A stretch of 64,000 nucleotides of DNA from Bifidobacterium breve (GCA_945883755.1 CAMCXX010000001.1:62001-126000), one strand, 5' to 3'; positions 47,513 through 57,420 are shown, numbered from the stretch's first letter. Notes: generated by a model from the letters alone, not told the origin. Translations and numbers: made by a program.

Positions 47513-47749
47513 ATGGGCTTTCTCTCTGATCTTCTCGAAAAAACCAAGCCAGCACAGACGCCTTTAAGTATTGATGAGGGCGATCACGAGCGATTTTCGC
47601 ATTATGTCGATAAGAACAAAATTACCGAATCTGCAGTTTCTGGCAGACCTGTACGAGCTTTATGTGGCAAGAAGTGGATTCCTAACCGAGACCCGCAAAA
47701 ATTTCCAGTGTGTCCAACATGTAAAGAGATCCACGCTTCCTTGAAGTAA
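47513..47749 (+). CDS. DUF3039-like small protein
   Basis: DEGDHERFSHYVDKNKITESAVSGRPVRALCGKKWIPNRDPQKFPVCPTCKEI. Confidence 0.85.
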   Translation: MGFLSDLLEKTKPAQTPLSIDEGDHERFSHYVDKNKITESAVSGRPVRALCGKKWIPNRDPQKFPVCPTCKEIHASLK

Positions 47750-47781
47750 ATTTTAAGTTTCACCCGTTAACCTATCTTGAT

Positions 47782-49506
47782 ATGAGGAAATTCAGTATTT
47801 GCGTTGTTGCATTTATTCTTGCAATATCTGGAACTGTCTTCACTTCAGCAAATGCTGAGAATCCGCCAAGACGAATTTTGTCTGGTTGGATGGATGGTTC
47901 ACCCACTGTTTACCTTCGATCGGTTGATACAAATTTTAAGTATGAGGTAATTAAGGATGTTTCACCATTTTGGTATGGCTTATTAAGTGAATCCAATATT
48001 CGCGATAAGTACGCCTTGGGTCTTTACACAAAGCCAATCACCGGGGCAATTGCTGATTTAAGACAACGTGGTTTTGTCATCCTGCCATCAATTACAGATG
48101 ATCAACCAGTTCGAGTCTTAGCTGGAATTTTAGCTGATGAAGCACGACGAGCAGTATTGGTAAAAAGCATTAGAGATTTAGTTGCAAAGTATAATTATGA
48201 TGGAATTGATTTAGATTTTGAAAAGTTTTATGCAAAGGGTGAAACCCGAGCAAATTGGGTAGTAATGAAACCCAATTGGGTCTCATTTATAAAGGAGATC
48301 TCTGCTGCACTTCGCGCAGATGGAAAATTATTATCAGTAACAACACCGCCAGATTTTGATCGTGCTACGAAGCGGGCTGGAAATTGGGTTTATGCCTGGG
48401 CTGAAATCGGGCCACACATTGATCGGTTAAGAATCATGGCTTATGACTTCTCAACGGTGAATGCTGGACCAATTGGTCCACTTGATTGGACCGAGGATGC
48501 AGTTAAGTATGCAGTAAGTCAGATGCCCGCCTCCAAAGTTTATGTTGGTATTCCAGGTTATGGCAGAGATTGGATTACTAAAGTAGATGGCGTTTGTCCG
48601 AAAGCTTTTGCAACCTCAATAGTTGTTGGTGGTAGAGCTGCACTTGCAATGCGGGATGCGGTTAATTTGCCAAGTATTTATGGTGGTGCCGCTGTTTATA
48701 ACGCAACCATTGGTGAAAATAAATTTACCTACCAAAAGGCGTATACCGATCCAACAAATAGCGCAATTACTTGTACTGCATCTAGAACTGCTTGGTACCC
48801 AGATGAGAGATCTTATGCAGCACGCGCACTTTTAGTTGGCAAGTACCGCTTAGGTGGAGTAGCAGTATGGAGCTTTGGTAAAGAGACATTAGCGGCGGCA
48901 CAAGCAATTAATAATGCAGCGAAAGCAATTGCTCCTGATGTTGTTGTCAGTGAGATATCAACTGATCTCGAGCAGGTTGGTTATGGAAATCTATTTAACC
49001 TAACCGGCAAATTTTCACTACCTGATAAAACCCCAGTTGTCGGAGTTAATGTGCAGTTTGAAGTTAAAGGCCCAACAGATACAAATTGGCGAAGTGTTGC
49101 CGCTGGTACCACAGATGCAAATGGAGTTATTACATCACCGGCAATTTTGGGCCAAAAGAGTCAGATTAGATTGGTAAGTGAGGCAAGTTGGGAGCGTTCA
49201 GAGGGTCGAAGTAGCGAGAAGGTAATTACCGTAGCTCCAACCGTTAATTTAAATCTGCCCGCCTCCGTCAAAGCAAACGCGAGCTATCAGGTAGTTGGCC
49301 AGATTCTGCCGGCGGCTGCGGCAATTAATGTAACGGTCCGGCGAAATGGATCGACCTTCGGCAGCGTCACAACGGATCAACGTGGTGAATTTAGATTTAC
49401 ATTGTTAGAGAAAGAGGCAGGATTAGCAACCTATCAAGCGGTACTGGCCAACACCGCACAGGCAAATGCTGGAACCAGTCAGGCATACTCACTATTAGTT
49501 CGGTAG
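47782..49506 (+). CDS. Secreted glycoside hydrolase family 18 protein with C-terminal Ig-like region
   Basis: Signal peptide; YNYDGIDLDFEKF (DGxDxDxE); LRIMAYDF; PGYGRDW. Confidence 0.9.
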   Translation: MRKFSICVVAFILAISGTVFTSANAENPPRRILSGWMDGSPTVYLRSVDTNFKYEVIKDVSPFWYGLLSESNIRDKYALGLYTKPITGAIADLRQRGFVILPSITDDQPVRVLAGILADEARRAVLVKSIRDLVAKYNYDGIDLDFEKFYAKGETRANWVVMKPNWVSFIKEISAALRADGKLLSVTTPPDFDRATKRAGNWVYAWAEIGPHIDRLRIMAYDFSTVNAGPIGPLDWTEDAVKYAVSQMPASKVYVGIPGYGRDWITKVDGVCPKAFATSIVVGGRAALAMRDAVNLPSIYGGAAVYNATIGENKFTYQKAYTDPTNSAITCTASRTAWYPDERSYAARALLVGKYRLGGVAVWSFGKETLAAAQAINNAAKAIAPDVVVSEISTDLEQVGYGNLFNLTGKFSLPDKTPVVGVNVQFEVKGPTDTNWRSVAAGTTDANGVITSPAILGQKSQIRLVSEASWERSEGRSSEKVITVAPTVNLNLPASVKANASYQVVGQILPAAAAINVTVRRNGSTFGSVTTDQRGEFRFTLLEKEAGLATYQAVLANTAQANAGTSQAYSLLVR

Positions 49507-49527
49507 TTTTCATAAGATAATAAGGGC

Positions 49528-49824
49528 GTGAGTACCGAGACCGAAGAGCTCTCCGAGTTAGATTTATCAAAGTTTTTTGATCGACCATGGGTATGCATTG
49601 TTTGGGATGATCCAGTTAATTTACAAAGTTATGTAACCTATGTATTTATAAAATTATTTGGCTTTAGCAAAGAGAAAGCACACGAGTTAATGATGAAGGT
49701 TCATACCGAAGGTAAAGCAGTGGTTGCAGCAGGCTCTCGGGAAGCTATGGAGAATGATGTTCAGCGACTACATGAACATGGTTTATGGGCAACGCTGCAA
49801 AGAGATGATCATGGGGGAGTTTAA
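49528..49824 (+). CDS. clpS: ATP-dependent Clp protease adaptor ClpS
   Basis: [55 protein letters not shown]. Confidence 0.95.
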   Translation: MSTETEELSELDLSKFFDRPWVCIVWDDPVNLQSYVTYVFIKLFGFSKEKAHELMMKVHTEGKAVVAAGSREAMENDVQRLHEHGLWATLQRDDHGGV

Positions 49825-50380
49825 AGGAACACCGGCAACTGGTGATTTAACAGTTGCACTTAGCAATGATGAATTGCATATTTTAATTAACCTAGTTGAA
49901 CAATTACTTGAATTATTAGGTGAGCGTAACTTCACCCACCACTATCAATCAGATGATCCCTTTGCACAATTAATGGCGGCGCAGTTGATGAGCATGGAGC
50001 CATTATCAGCACCTGAGGATCCAGTTTTAAATCGTTTGCTACCAAATGCATATGCCGATCCCGATGCTGCGGATGAGTTTCGTAAATTTACCGAACCCAG
50101 GTTGCGCCAGATCAAACAACAACATCTAATGTATCTACGAGAGCAGTTAGTTTTTCCAGTTGATCATGAGTTGCCCAAGGCGGATATTTCAATTAGTGAT
50201 GCCCAACAATGGTTACTTGCGCTAAATGATCTTCGATTGGCATTAGCGGTTCGGCTAGAGGTCGAGCCAGATACATTTGAAGAGTATGAGTTAATGCCAG
50301 ATAGTGAGCCTAAGAAATCTTTATTAGCGGTTTATTTCTGGTTAGGTGGAATTCAAGAGAAACTTTTAGATCACCTATAA
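49811..50380 (+). CDS. DUF2017 family protein
   Basis: Overlaps clpS as in other actinobacteria; [18 protein letters not shown]...[18 protein letters not shown]. Confidence 0.85.
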   Translation: MGEFKGTPATGDLTVALSNDELHILINLVEQLLELLGERNFTHHYQSDDPFAQLMAAQLMSMEPLSAPEDPVLNRLLPNAYADPDAADEFRKFTEPRLRQIKQQHLMYLREQLVFPVDHELPKADISISDAQQWLLALNDLRLALAVRLEVEPDTFEEYELMPDSEPKKSLLAVYFWLGGIQEKLLDHL

Positions 50381-50420
50381 AAAAATCTGCGGTTCCTAAC
50401 TTTCAGGAACCGCAGATTTT
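50381..50420. terminator. Bidirectional intrinsic terminator between DUF2017 gene and rhodopsin gene
   Basis: AAAAATCTGCGGTTCCT-aacttt-c-AGGAACCGCAGATTTT. Confidence 0.9.
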
Positions 50421-50439
50421 CTAGAGTTAAAAAGAAGAG

Positions 50440-51213
50440 TTACGCGTCTTCCTTCATTCCCTCTGCTACTGACTTCATCTTTGCAATCTTGTAGATTGTT
50501 AGACCAAATACGCACTTCGCGGCAACATCTGCGAGTGTGTATCCAATTTGACGATTAACAAATGCTTCAGCCGAGGCTGCACCTGCTGCATCAATAATTG
50601 GAAGTAAGTAAGCGATTGGGTAAACGCCCCATGTTGCGATCAACAACATACGTAAGCGGCCAACAGTTGCGGCTACTCCAGCTGGTTGACGATCTAGAGA
50701 CTTTGATAGCTCTACGAATAGAACATAAAGAATGTATAGGAAAGGAAGTGTTGATAGAACACCCCAAATAATCTTTGTGTTTGTGTCAGATGAAAGCTCG
50801 CCTGGGTAACCAAGTGCGATCATCGCTGCTGCTGCTGGAACTAGGCGGTTGATCAATGAAGATGCAGCAGCCTTAGCTAGAGCGAGTACAGCAATTACCT
50901 CTACTAGAAGTAGTGGCACAGTAAGGATCCAGTCAACATAACGGTAACCCTCATTGAAGGTTCCCTTAGCGGTTCCAACCATGATCTTTCCATCAACAAA
51001 TGACTCGTTGAAGGAGTTGAAGATTCGCCAGTAGTGGTAAGCGGCGATGAAGGTAACCATTGAGGACATAATTAATGCGCCACGGTACTTAGGAAGTACA
51101 CGTGATTGTGCAACTAGTGTGAAGACGGTCGTAGCAAGCATAGATATAAGTCCAAATGAAAGGATGTTATAAATTACGCTGTACTGACCATCGGTTAATG
51201 CGATTGATGTCAT
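50440..51213 (-). CDS. Actinorhodopsin, predicted green-tuned light-driven proton pump
   Basis: 7 TM; RYVDWILTVPLLLVE (D/T/E pump motif with Leu at the spectral-tuning position); TLADVAAKCVFG retinal Lys; IAAYHYWRIF. Confidence 0.97.
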   Translation of the reverse strand: MTSIALTDGQYSVIYNILSFGLISMLATTVFTLVAQSRVLPKYRGALIMSSMVTFIAAYHYWRIFNSFNESFVDGKIMVGTAKGTFNEGYRYVDWILTVPLLLVEVIAVLALAKAAASSLINRLVPAAAAMIALGYPGELSSDTNTKIIWGVLSTLPFLYILYVLFVELSKSLDRQPAGVAATVGRLRMLLIATWGVYPIAYLLPIIDAAGAASAEAFVNRQIGYTLADVAAKCVFGLTIYKIAKMKSVAEGMKEDA

Positions 51214-51221
51214 TTAAATAG

Positions 51222-51325
51222 CCTCCATAGGCATTTAATTTGCTCATACCCTTTTGGGCGTAAGCCAGTGGGCTTTGCTAACTTCATATGATCGCTAGCA
51301 CCGTCCACCTGCCATAAGGATGGTG
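51222..51325 (-). promoter_or_regulatory. Structured 5' leader of the actinorhodopsin mRNA (four successive hairpin candidates and SD)
   Basis: Minus strand: CCACC..GGTGG, GCTAGC..GTTAGC, AAGCC-cact-GGCTT, GCCC-aaaa-GGGT, then TGGAGG SD. Confidence 0.5.
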
Positions 51326-51451
51326 GTTACTCACAGGTTGGGCAAGGCTGGACGCAGTAATTTCACAGAATTTCTTTAAATTTTTACCCCTCCTGAGCGT
51401 GAAATCCTGAGAAATGGGGAAAGAAATACCGCCCCGCTTACACTTACCCAA

Positions 51452-52279
51452 ATGAGTCCAGAGAAGGCGCCAACCGCCGCAACCCCTGCCGCCACCGCTC
51501 CAATTGGGATCTTTGATTCCGGGGTGGGCGGTTTAACTGTTGCTCGGGCGGTCATTGATCAACTGCCAGGTGAGTCAATTCTTTATGTGGGCGATACAGC
51601 TCGCGGACCTTATGGTCCAAAATCATTGGCGCAGGTTAGAGGTTACGCCTTAGAGATTATGGATCAACTAGTCGATGCTGGCGTTAAGGCAATTGTGATT
51701 GCTTGTAACACTGCAAGTGCTGCCGTCCTACGTGATGCAAGAGAGCGGTACTCAATTCCAGTGGTTGAGGTGATTGCGCCTGCTGTTCGTCGCGCAGTTT
51801 CTGCAACTAGAAGTGGCAAGGTCGGAGTTATTGGCACCACTGCAACTATTGAGTCAAAGGCTTATCTGGATGCATTTGCGGCAGCGCCAAAATTAGAGAT
51901 TACATCGATCGCCTGCCCATTATTTGTTGAGTATGTAGAGCGCGGTGAAACTGCTGGCGCTGGCATCACAAAGGTAGCGCAGGATTACTTAGCACCGCTT
52001 TCTGCAGCGAAGATCGACACCTTAGTTTTAGGTTGCACTCACTACCCATTATTAACCGGTGTTATTTCATATGTAATGGGAAATGAGGTCACCTTGGTCT
52101 CAAGTGCAGAGGAAACTGCAAAGGATTTATACCGAATCTTGGTAGAGCAGGATTTAGTAAATAAGTCAGGCGGCCCAGTTACCCATAATTTTGTGGCAAC
52201 GGGAGCAGCCGATAAGTTCAGTGCATTAGCTCGTAGATTTTTGGGACCTGAGGTGGTTAGCGTCTCGCAAAAGATTTAA
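51452..52279 (+). CDS. murI: Glutamate racemase
   Basis: [36 protein letters not shown]. Confidence 0.96.
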   Translation: MSPEKAPTAATPAATAPIGIFDSGVGGLTVARAVIDQLPGESILYVGDTARGPYGPKSLAQVRGYALEIMDQLVDAGVKAIVIACNTASAAVLRDARERYSIPVVEVIAPAVRRAVSATRSGKVGVIGTTATIESKAYLDAFAAAPKLEITSIACPLFVEYVERGETAGAGITKVAQDYLAPLSAAKIDTLVLGCTHYPLLTGVISYVMGNEVTLVSSAEETAKDLYRILVEQDLVNKSGGPVTHNFVATGAADKFSALARRFLGPEVVSVSQKI

Positions 52280-52333
52280 GTTTTTTCAAGATTAACCACA
52301 AGATAAATCAAAAAGGTTGAAGAGGAGCAGAAA

Positions 52334-53056
52334 ATGGCACGTATTGATGGAAGAGAGCCAGATCAATTACGCAAAATCTCTTTTACTAGAAATTGGTTAA
52401 ATAATGCAGAGGGATCAGTATTAGTTGAGTTTGGCAACACCCGAGTTTTATGTGTGGCCTCATTTACTCCCGGTGTTCCACGATGGCTAGTTGGAAAGGG
52501 CGCAGGTTGGGTTACAAGTGAGTATGCGATGTTGCCACGAGCAACTCATACCCGTTCTGACCGCGAAAGTGTTAAAGGAAAATTAGGTGGCAGAACACAA
52601 GAGATCTCAAGATTAGTTGGTCGATCATTGCGCGGTGTAGTTGATATGAAGGCGTTGGGCGAAAACACAATTGTGATTGATTGCGATGTTTTACAGGCAG
52701 ATGGTGGCACACGTACCGCCGCAATAACTGGTGCATATGTTGCGCTACAAGATGCAATTACCTGGGCAAAGAGCAAGGGACATGTAGCAGAAAGTGCAAA
52801 TCCAATTGCGCAATCAGTAGCTGCTGTTTCAGTTGGAATTATAAATGGTGTACCAATGCTAGATCTTTGTTATGAAGAGGATGTAACTGCCGAGACTGAT
52901 ATGAATATTGTGTGCACCAGTGATGGTAATTTCATCGAGGTACAAGGAACCGCCGAAGGTAAACCCTTTGATCGCACCTTGTTAAATAATCTATTAGATC
53001 TGGGTTCAGCTGGCTGTTTGCAATTGAGTAAGTTGCAAGCACAAGCCTTGTTATAA
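52334..53056 (+). CDS. rph: Ribonuclease PH
   Basis: [62 protein letters not shown]. Confidence 0.97.
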   Translation: MARIDGREPDQLRKISFTRNWLNNAEGSVLVEFGNTRVLCVASFTPGVPRWLVGKGAGWVTSEYAMLPRATHTRSDRESVKGKLGGRTQEISRLVGRSLRGVVDMKALGENTIVIDCDVLQADGGTRTAAITGAYVALQDAITWAKSKGHVAESANPIAQSVAAVSVGIINGVPMLDLCYEEDVTAETDMNIVCTSDGNFIEVQGTAEGKPFDRTLLNNLLDLGSAGCLQLSKLQAQALL

Positions 53057-53072
53057 GTTACCAGTTAAAAAA

Positions 53073-53690
53073 TTGCGTAAATTAGTTTTAGCAACTCATA
53101 ATCAAGGCAAAATTGATGAGTTTAAAAGATTGCTCGCCGAATATGCTGGTGATGTAATTGTTTTAGGGTTAAGTGATTTTCCAGATATGCCAAATGTTGC
53201 TGAAACTGGAAAAACTTTAATTGAAAATGCTCTCTTAAAATCTCGAGCGATCGCTAAATTTACCAATCTACCAGCGCTAGCTGATGACAGTGGGCTATTT
53301 GTTGATTACTTAAATGGTGCCCCCGGCATATATTCCGCCAGATTTGCGGGATATCAAGGTCAGATAGCTAGCGAGCGAGATCGTTTAAATAATGAGAGAT
53401 TGTTAAAGGAGCTACGTAATGTTGCTCGCCCAGATCGCAAGGCACAATTTAACTGTGCGGTGGTTTTTACCAATCTAAATTTAGATTTTGAGGCGCAGGA
53501 GTTAGGCAAGTTGTCAGGTGAGATCGCCGAAGCTGCCATTGGTGAGGCTGGCTTTGGCTACGACAGCCTCTTTATCCCAGAGGGTTTTGACCAAACACTT
53601 GCGCAACTTGGTGCGGGGGTGAAGGACAGGATTAGCCATCGCGGGCTGGCAATGCGTGCGATTGTGCCAACCTTGAGCCTGCATCTGTAA
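53073..53690 (+). CDS. Non-canonical purine NTP pyrophosphatase (RdgB/HAM1)
   Basis: LVLATHNQGKIDEFKRLL, ADDSGLFVDYLNGAPGIYSARFAG; TTG start. Confidence 0.94.
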   Translation: MRKLVLATHNQGKIDEFKRLLAEYAGDVIVLGLSDFPDMPNVAETGKTLIENALLKSRAIAKFTNLPALADDSGLFVDYLNGAPGIYSARFAGYQGQIASERDRLNNERLLKELRNVARPDRKAQFNCAVVFTNLNLDFEAQELGKLSGEIAEAAIGEAGFGYDSLFIPEGFDQTLAQLGAGVKDRISHRGLAMRAIVPTLSLHL

Positions 53691-53782
53691 TCACTCATGT
53701 ATCCTTAAGGCTAAGAAATTTTTAAAACCTAATCTGCACAAAATGTCAGTGAAATGTTTCAACTAAGTAAGGGAGTAATTAA

Positions 53783-54547
53783 GTGGCTGCAAAGAAAAGT
53801 GCACGCAAAGCGCCAAAGAGAGCTGTTAAGAAAGCTGCAAAGCGTTCAACAGCAAAACGTTCAACAGCAAAGCGTTCAACAGCAAAGAAGAGCACCGCTC
53901 GTAAAGCTGTAAAGAAAACCGCTAAGCGTAAGTCAAGTAAGAAGTCCGCAACATATAAAGTTCCACCAGTTCCACTAGGTGGATCTTCTCGTTCTTCAGT
54001 ATCAACTATTTCTACAACACCAAAACCAGCAGGTGGCTCTTACTCACCAAGCAAGAGCAGCAAATCCTCTGGTAACTCATCAAATAAGGTTTTGATTGCA
54101 GTTGTTCTTGGAATTGTAATTTTGGCGATTGCCGTTATTGCTAGTGGATCATCAGATGATGAATCAACAACAGTAACGCCAACTCCAATTGCATCTGAGT
54201 CTGCTGCACCGATGCCATCTGAGTCAGCATCTGAGACAACCTCAGCACCTCTTGCAGCGCATGAAGCACCAACCAAGATTGTTGCTCAATACAACGCTAC
54301 TGGCGCAACTGTTTTCTGGAAATCCCCAGAAAGTGCGATCGAGGGCATTACCGGTTACAACTTAGAACTTCGCAAGGGTGGCTCAACTGAGTGGAACTTA
54401 GTTGCAACAGTTCCAGCAACTCAATTCTCACAAGATATTACAAAAACCGGAACAGATAGTTGGGCCCAAGTTAAGGTTTCAACTGTTTACTCCGATGGAG
54501 TCGTAGTTGATGGCAAGATCTTTGGATTGCCAGGCAGCTGGGAGTAA
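53783..54547 (+). CDS. Membrane protein with N-terminal Lys/Ala/Ser-rich histone-like tail and C-terminal fibronectin-III-like domain
   Basis: MAAKKSARKAPKRAVKKAAKRSTAKRSTAKRSTAKKSTARKAVKKTAKRKSSKKSA; TM VLIAVVLGIVILAIAVIA; C-term ATGATVFWKSPESAIEGITGYNLELRKGGSTEWNLVATV. Confidence 0.75.
   Translation: MAAKKSARKAPKRAVKKAAKRSTAKRSTAKRSTAKKSTARKAVKKTAKRKSSKKSATYKVPPVPLGGSSRSSVSTISTTPKPAGGSYSPSKSSKSSGNSSNKVLIAVVLGIVILAIAVIASGSSDDESTTVTPTPIASESAAPMPSESASETTSAPLAAHEAPTKIVAQYNATGATVFWKSPESAIEGITGYNLELRKGGSTEWNLVATVPATQFSQDITKTGTDSWAQVKVSTVYSDGVVVDGKIFGLPGSWE
53837..53881 (+). repeat. 3 x 15 bp in-frame tandem repeat encoding (AKRST)n
   Basis: gcaaagcgttcaaca / gcaaaacgttcaaca / gcaaagcgttcaaca. 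Confidence 0.95.
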
Positions 54548-54562
54548 ATAAAAAGAAGATTA

Positions 54563-54600
54563 ATAATCCTCATCGAGAAATTGATGAGGATTATTTTTTT
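54563..54600 (+). terminator. Intrinsic terminator
   Basis: AATAATCCTCATC-gagaaatt-GATGAGGATTATT followed by TTTTT. Confidence 0.9.
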
Positions 54601-54606
54601 ACAGAT

Positions 54607-56388
54607 TTACTTCGCTGGAATTGTTAATACATCCAAGATTGCAGCAACATAAGCATCAGAGCCAATCGGGCTTAGGTGCACACCATCTGGTGCAAATAAT
54701 TGTGGTTTACCTTCTGAGATCTTATTCCAATCAACTAACTTTACATTTGAATAATTCGCAGCAACTGTATCAATTATTTTATTATTTTCATCCCGCCAAG
54801 ATCTTGGCACTGCCGTGTTTACAACAATAATTTGTGGCTGGTTCTTTATTGTTTCAAAGATATCGGTAACAGTTTCTAAGGATAATTTATTGTTATTGCC
54901 TAAGTTAAAGACAATAGGTGATTCCGGAACTGCTATCTGATCAACACCCATCGCAGCCAGTAACTCAGGGGCTTGTCGCCCTACTCTGGCGTTAATTAAT
55001 GAGATATGTACCTGTCTTTCTAACTTTGCCCGAACTCCTAGAATTACAGAATCACCGGTAACCCAAACACCGGTAGTACTTCCGAGATCTCCTGTAGTAG
55101 CTGCCAGATCTTCATCCTCATCAATTATGCTCTCATTTAACAATTGCTTAGCTGCTAAATCTGACTTACTTATTGCTTGGGCAGAGATAGATGCAGAAAC
55201 CGCGACCAAAGAGAGAATTGAAAGAAGAATGTATGCCTTATGGCGCAATTGCACTCTCGGTGCACGATATTTAATTCCGCGAACCCAGTTTTGAATATTT
55301 CCCTGGCGAAATGGAATTTCAACCCATCGAAGTGAGATATCAGCTAGCGCTAGAACCAGCAGAACTCTGGCTAAATAGAGCGCCCAGCTCTCTCCCGTTA
55401 AATCTACAGAGGGCCGGGTAACTTGGAATACCACCCAGTGCCAGATGTAAATTCCATAGCTTCGTTGGCCCACCCAGGTGAAAGGCGCACTACTTATCAA
55501 TGGCGCAAATCTAGAAGCGGGATGAACTAGGGAGATAATCACTAAACAGCCGAAGATTGCAGCAAGTGGAAATGCTATTTGATATGAGGTGGCATTATTT
55601 GCATCAATAAATAAAAAGGTTGCGATTAATCCCAACAAACCAAATACTCCGATGCCATCAATGACATCTTGCGCCCGTTTTGCAATGTTGGCACTTAAAT
55701 TTTGTGGAATCCAACTTACAGCAAGGGCTGAACCTAGAAATAAACCAAGGCTATGAGTATCTGTTCCAAAGTAGATGTGGCTTACTTGCTGTGCGTTTGC
55801 TGCATCTAGTTGAAGGGAGACAAAAAATAATGCAGCTCCAGAGAACATTGCAATGATTAATGCCGCCCGTGCAACATTTGCTTTGCCAAAGTACTTTAAC
55901 ACTGTCAGCAAAATTATCGGCCAAATTAAGTAAAACTGAAGTTCAACCGCAAGTGACCAGGTGTGTTGAAGCAATGGCGGCCGACCAACAGTTTCAAAGT
56001 AATCTTGCTGGCGAGCAACCAACGCCCAATTCATCATGCCTATTAGCGCGTAAGGCAGATCGGTTAGAAATCTCTTGATTGCTTCTGGTGCCCATACGCC
56101 AATAAAAATAATGGTGCTAAATACCATAAATAAAAATCCAGGGTAAATGCGGCGAAGTCTGGCCCAGTAAAAACCACGTAGATCTAAGGCGCCAGATTTA
56201 TTAATTGAGTCAAGGATTAATCTGGTAATCACATAACCAGAGATCACAAAAAAAAGATCAACTCCTAAAAATCCACCAGGCAGCCAAGAAATTCCAAGGT
56301 GATAGAGAACTACTGCAGTAACAGCAATTGCTCGCAATCCATCGATGGATGCAATGTGGCGGACAGGCTTTTCAGAGCTCATACTCAT
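54607..56388 (-). CDS. OafA/YrhL-type acyltransferase 3 with C-terminal SGNH domain
   Basis: HIASIDGLRAIAVTAVVLYHLG, GGFLGVDLFFVISGYVI, WSLAVELQFYLIWP; C-term VTGDSVILG...DGVHLSPIGSDAY. Confidence 0.94.
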   Translation of the reverse strand: MSMSSEKPVRHIASIDGLRAIAVTAVVLYHLGISWLPGGFLGVDLFFVISGYVITRLILDSINKSGALDLRGFYWARLRRIYPGFLFMVFSTIIFIGVWAPEAIKRFLTDLPYALIGMMNWALVARQQDYFETVGRPPLLQHTWSLAVELQFYLIWPIILLTVLKYFGKANVARAALIIAMFSGAALFFVSLQLDAANAQQVSHIYFGTDTHSLGLFLGSALAVSWIPQNLSANIAKRAQDVIDGIGVFGLLGLIATFLFIDANNATSYQIAFPLAAIFGCLVIISLVHPASRFAPLISSAPFTWVGQRSYGIYIWHWVVFQVTRPSVDLTGESWALYLARVLLVLALADISLRWVEIPFRQGNIQNWVRGIKYRAPRVQLRHKAYILLSILSLVAVSASISAQAISKSDLAAKQLLNESIIDEDEDLAATTGDLGSTTGVWVTGDSVILGVRAKLERQVHISLINARVGRQAPELLAAMGVDQIAVPESPIVFNLGNNNKLSLETVTDIFETIKNQPQIIVVNTAVPRSWRDENNKIIDTVAANYSNVKLVDWNKISEGKPQLFAPDGVHLSPIGSDAYVAAILDVLTIPAK

Positions 56389-56419
56389 GATGCAATCAGT
56401 AACTTCTTTTTCTTACCAA

Positions 56420-57217
56420 CTACTTCTTTTTCTTTGCAGAAGCCTTCTTCTTCTCAGCATTTTCTCTTCGCGCAGCAGCAGCAGCAACTTGTTTACCTTT
56501 TCCAGAAACAAATGTTTTACCAGATGGCTTATTAGCAGAGTCTAAGTTGGCATTTATATCCATTTGTAGTTCGGCTAAGCGGTCAAAAGCTTGTTGTAGT
56601 TTCAGGCGAGTTTGCGCAATCGCTTGTTCGGCAGCATTTAGCGAAGCGTTTTGACTGCGGTGCAATCGCTCCGCCTCTGAGATTGCAGTTGATAACCAGC
56701 TGCGGTAATCAATAATTTGAGTTGCTGCACTTTCAATCATCTTTTGTGACTCACGTCGAGCTGCAGATGTTAATTGCGCAGCCTCGCGAGCAGATTCATT
56801 TAAGCTATCTTCTGCTTCAGCCTCTGCATTGGTACGAAGCTCATCTGCATCATCTTCAGCAGCTTGCAAGTATTTACGGCCACGTGATTCAGCAGCGGTT
56901 AAAATCGCCTTTGCTTTAGATTCTGCCGACTCTAATTTTTCCTTAACCTCACGGGTTGATTCGTTGATAATCTTTTGCGCAGCGCTATTTGCCTTTGCTT
57001 CACGCGCTTGGGCAGATTTAATAATGCTCATGGCGGTTTCAGTCGCCAAAATTTCAAACTCTTCTCGAGTCAAAGAGGTGATGTCACGGCGAGCGCGCAT
57101 GTCACTTAATTGAGATTCAAGTTGTCGAATTCGCTCGAGCGCATTTGCAGAAGGAGCGGGGGCATCAGAGCTTTCGCCCTTAAAGCCAACCCAGGATAAA
57201 AAGTTCTTCTCTGCCAT
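56420..57217 (-). CDS. DivIVA-like coiled-coil protein with Lys/Ala-rich C-terminal tail
   Basis: Long coiled coil, ITSLTREEFEILATETAMSIIKSAQAREAKANSAAQKIINES; C-term KKKASAKKKK. Confidence 0.65.
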   Translation of the reverse strand: MAEKNFLSWVGFKGESSDAPAPSANALERIRQLESQLSDMRARRDITSLTREEFEILATETAMSIIKSAQAREAKANSAAQKIINESTREVKEKLESAESKAKAILTAAESRGRKYLQAAEDDADELRTNAEAEAEDSLNESAREAAQLTSAARRESQKMIESAATQIIDYRSWLSTAISEAERLHRSQNASLNAAEQAIAQTRLKLQQAFDRLAELQMDINANLDSANKPSGKTFVSGKGKQVAAAAARRENAEKKKASAKKKK

Positions 57218-57341
57218 GATCTGATCCTTTCGTGCAAGTAGCGTTAAAACAAGGGTGATTTAAATAGAGCTAATCTGCTTACAATCTAAATGAGGCAACA
57301 TTTTTCGATGCAACCTCAGTTTAAAGTTGATGTAAACATTG

Positions 57342-57420
57342 TGCGGAAGGTGGGACTTGAACCCACACGCCGAAGCACAGGTTCCTAAGACCTGCGTGTC
57401 TGCCATTTCACCACTCCCGC
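57342..57420 (-). tRNA. tRNA-Leu (UAG)
   Basis: Minus strand GCGGGAGTGGTGAAATGGCAGACACGCAGGTCTTAGGAACCTGTGCTTCGGCGTGTGGGTTCAAGTCCCACCTTCCGCA; anticodon TAG; CCA not encoded. Confidence 0.95.
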
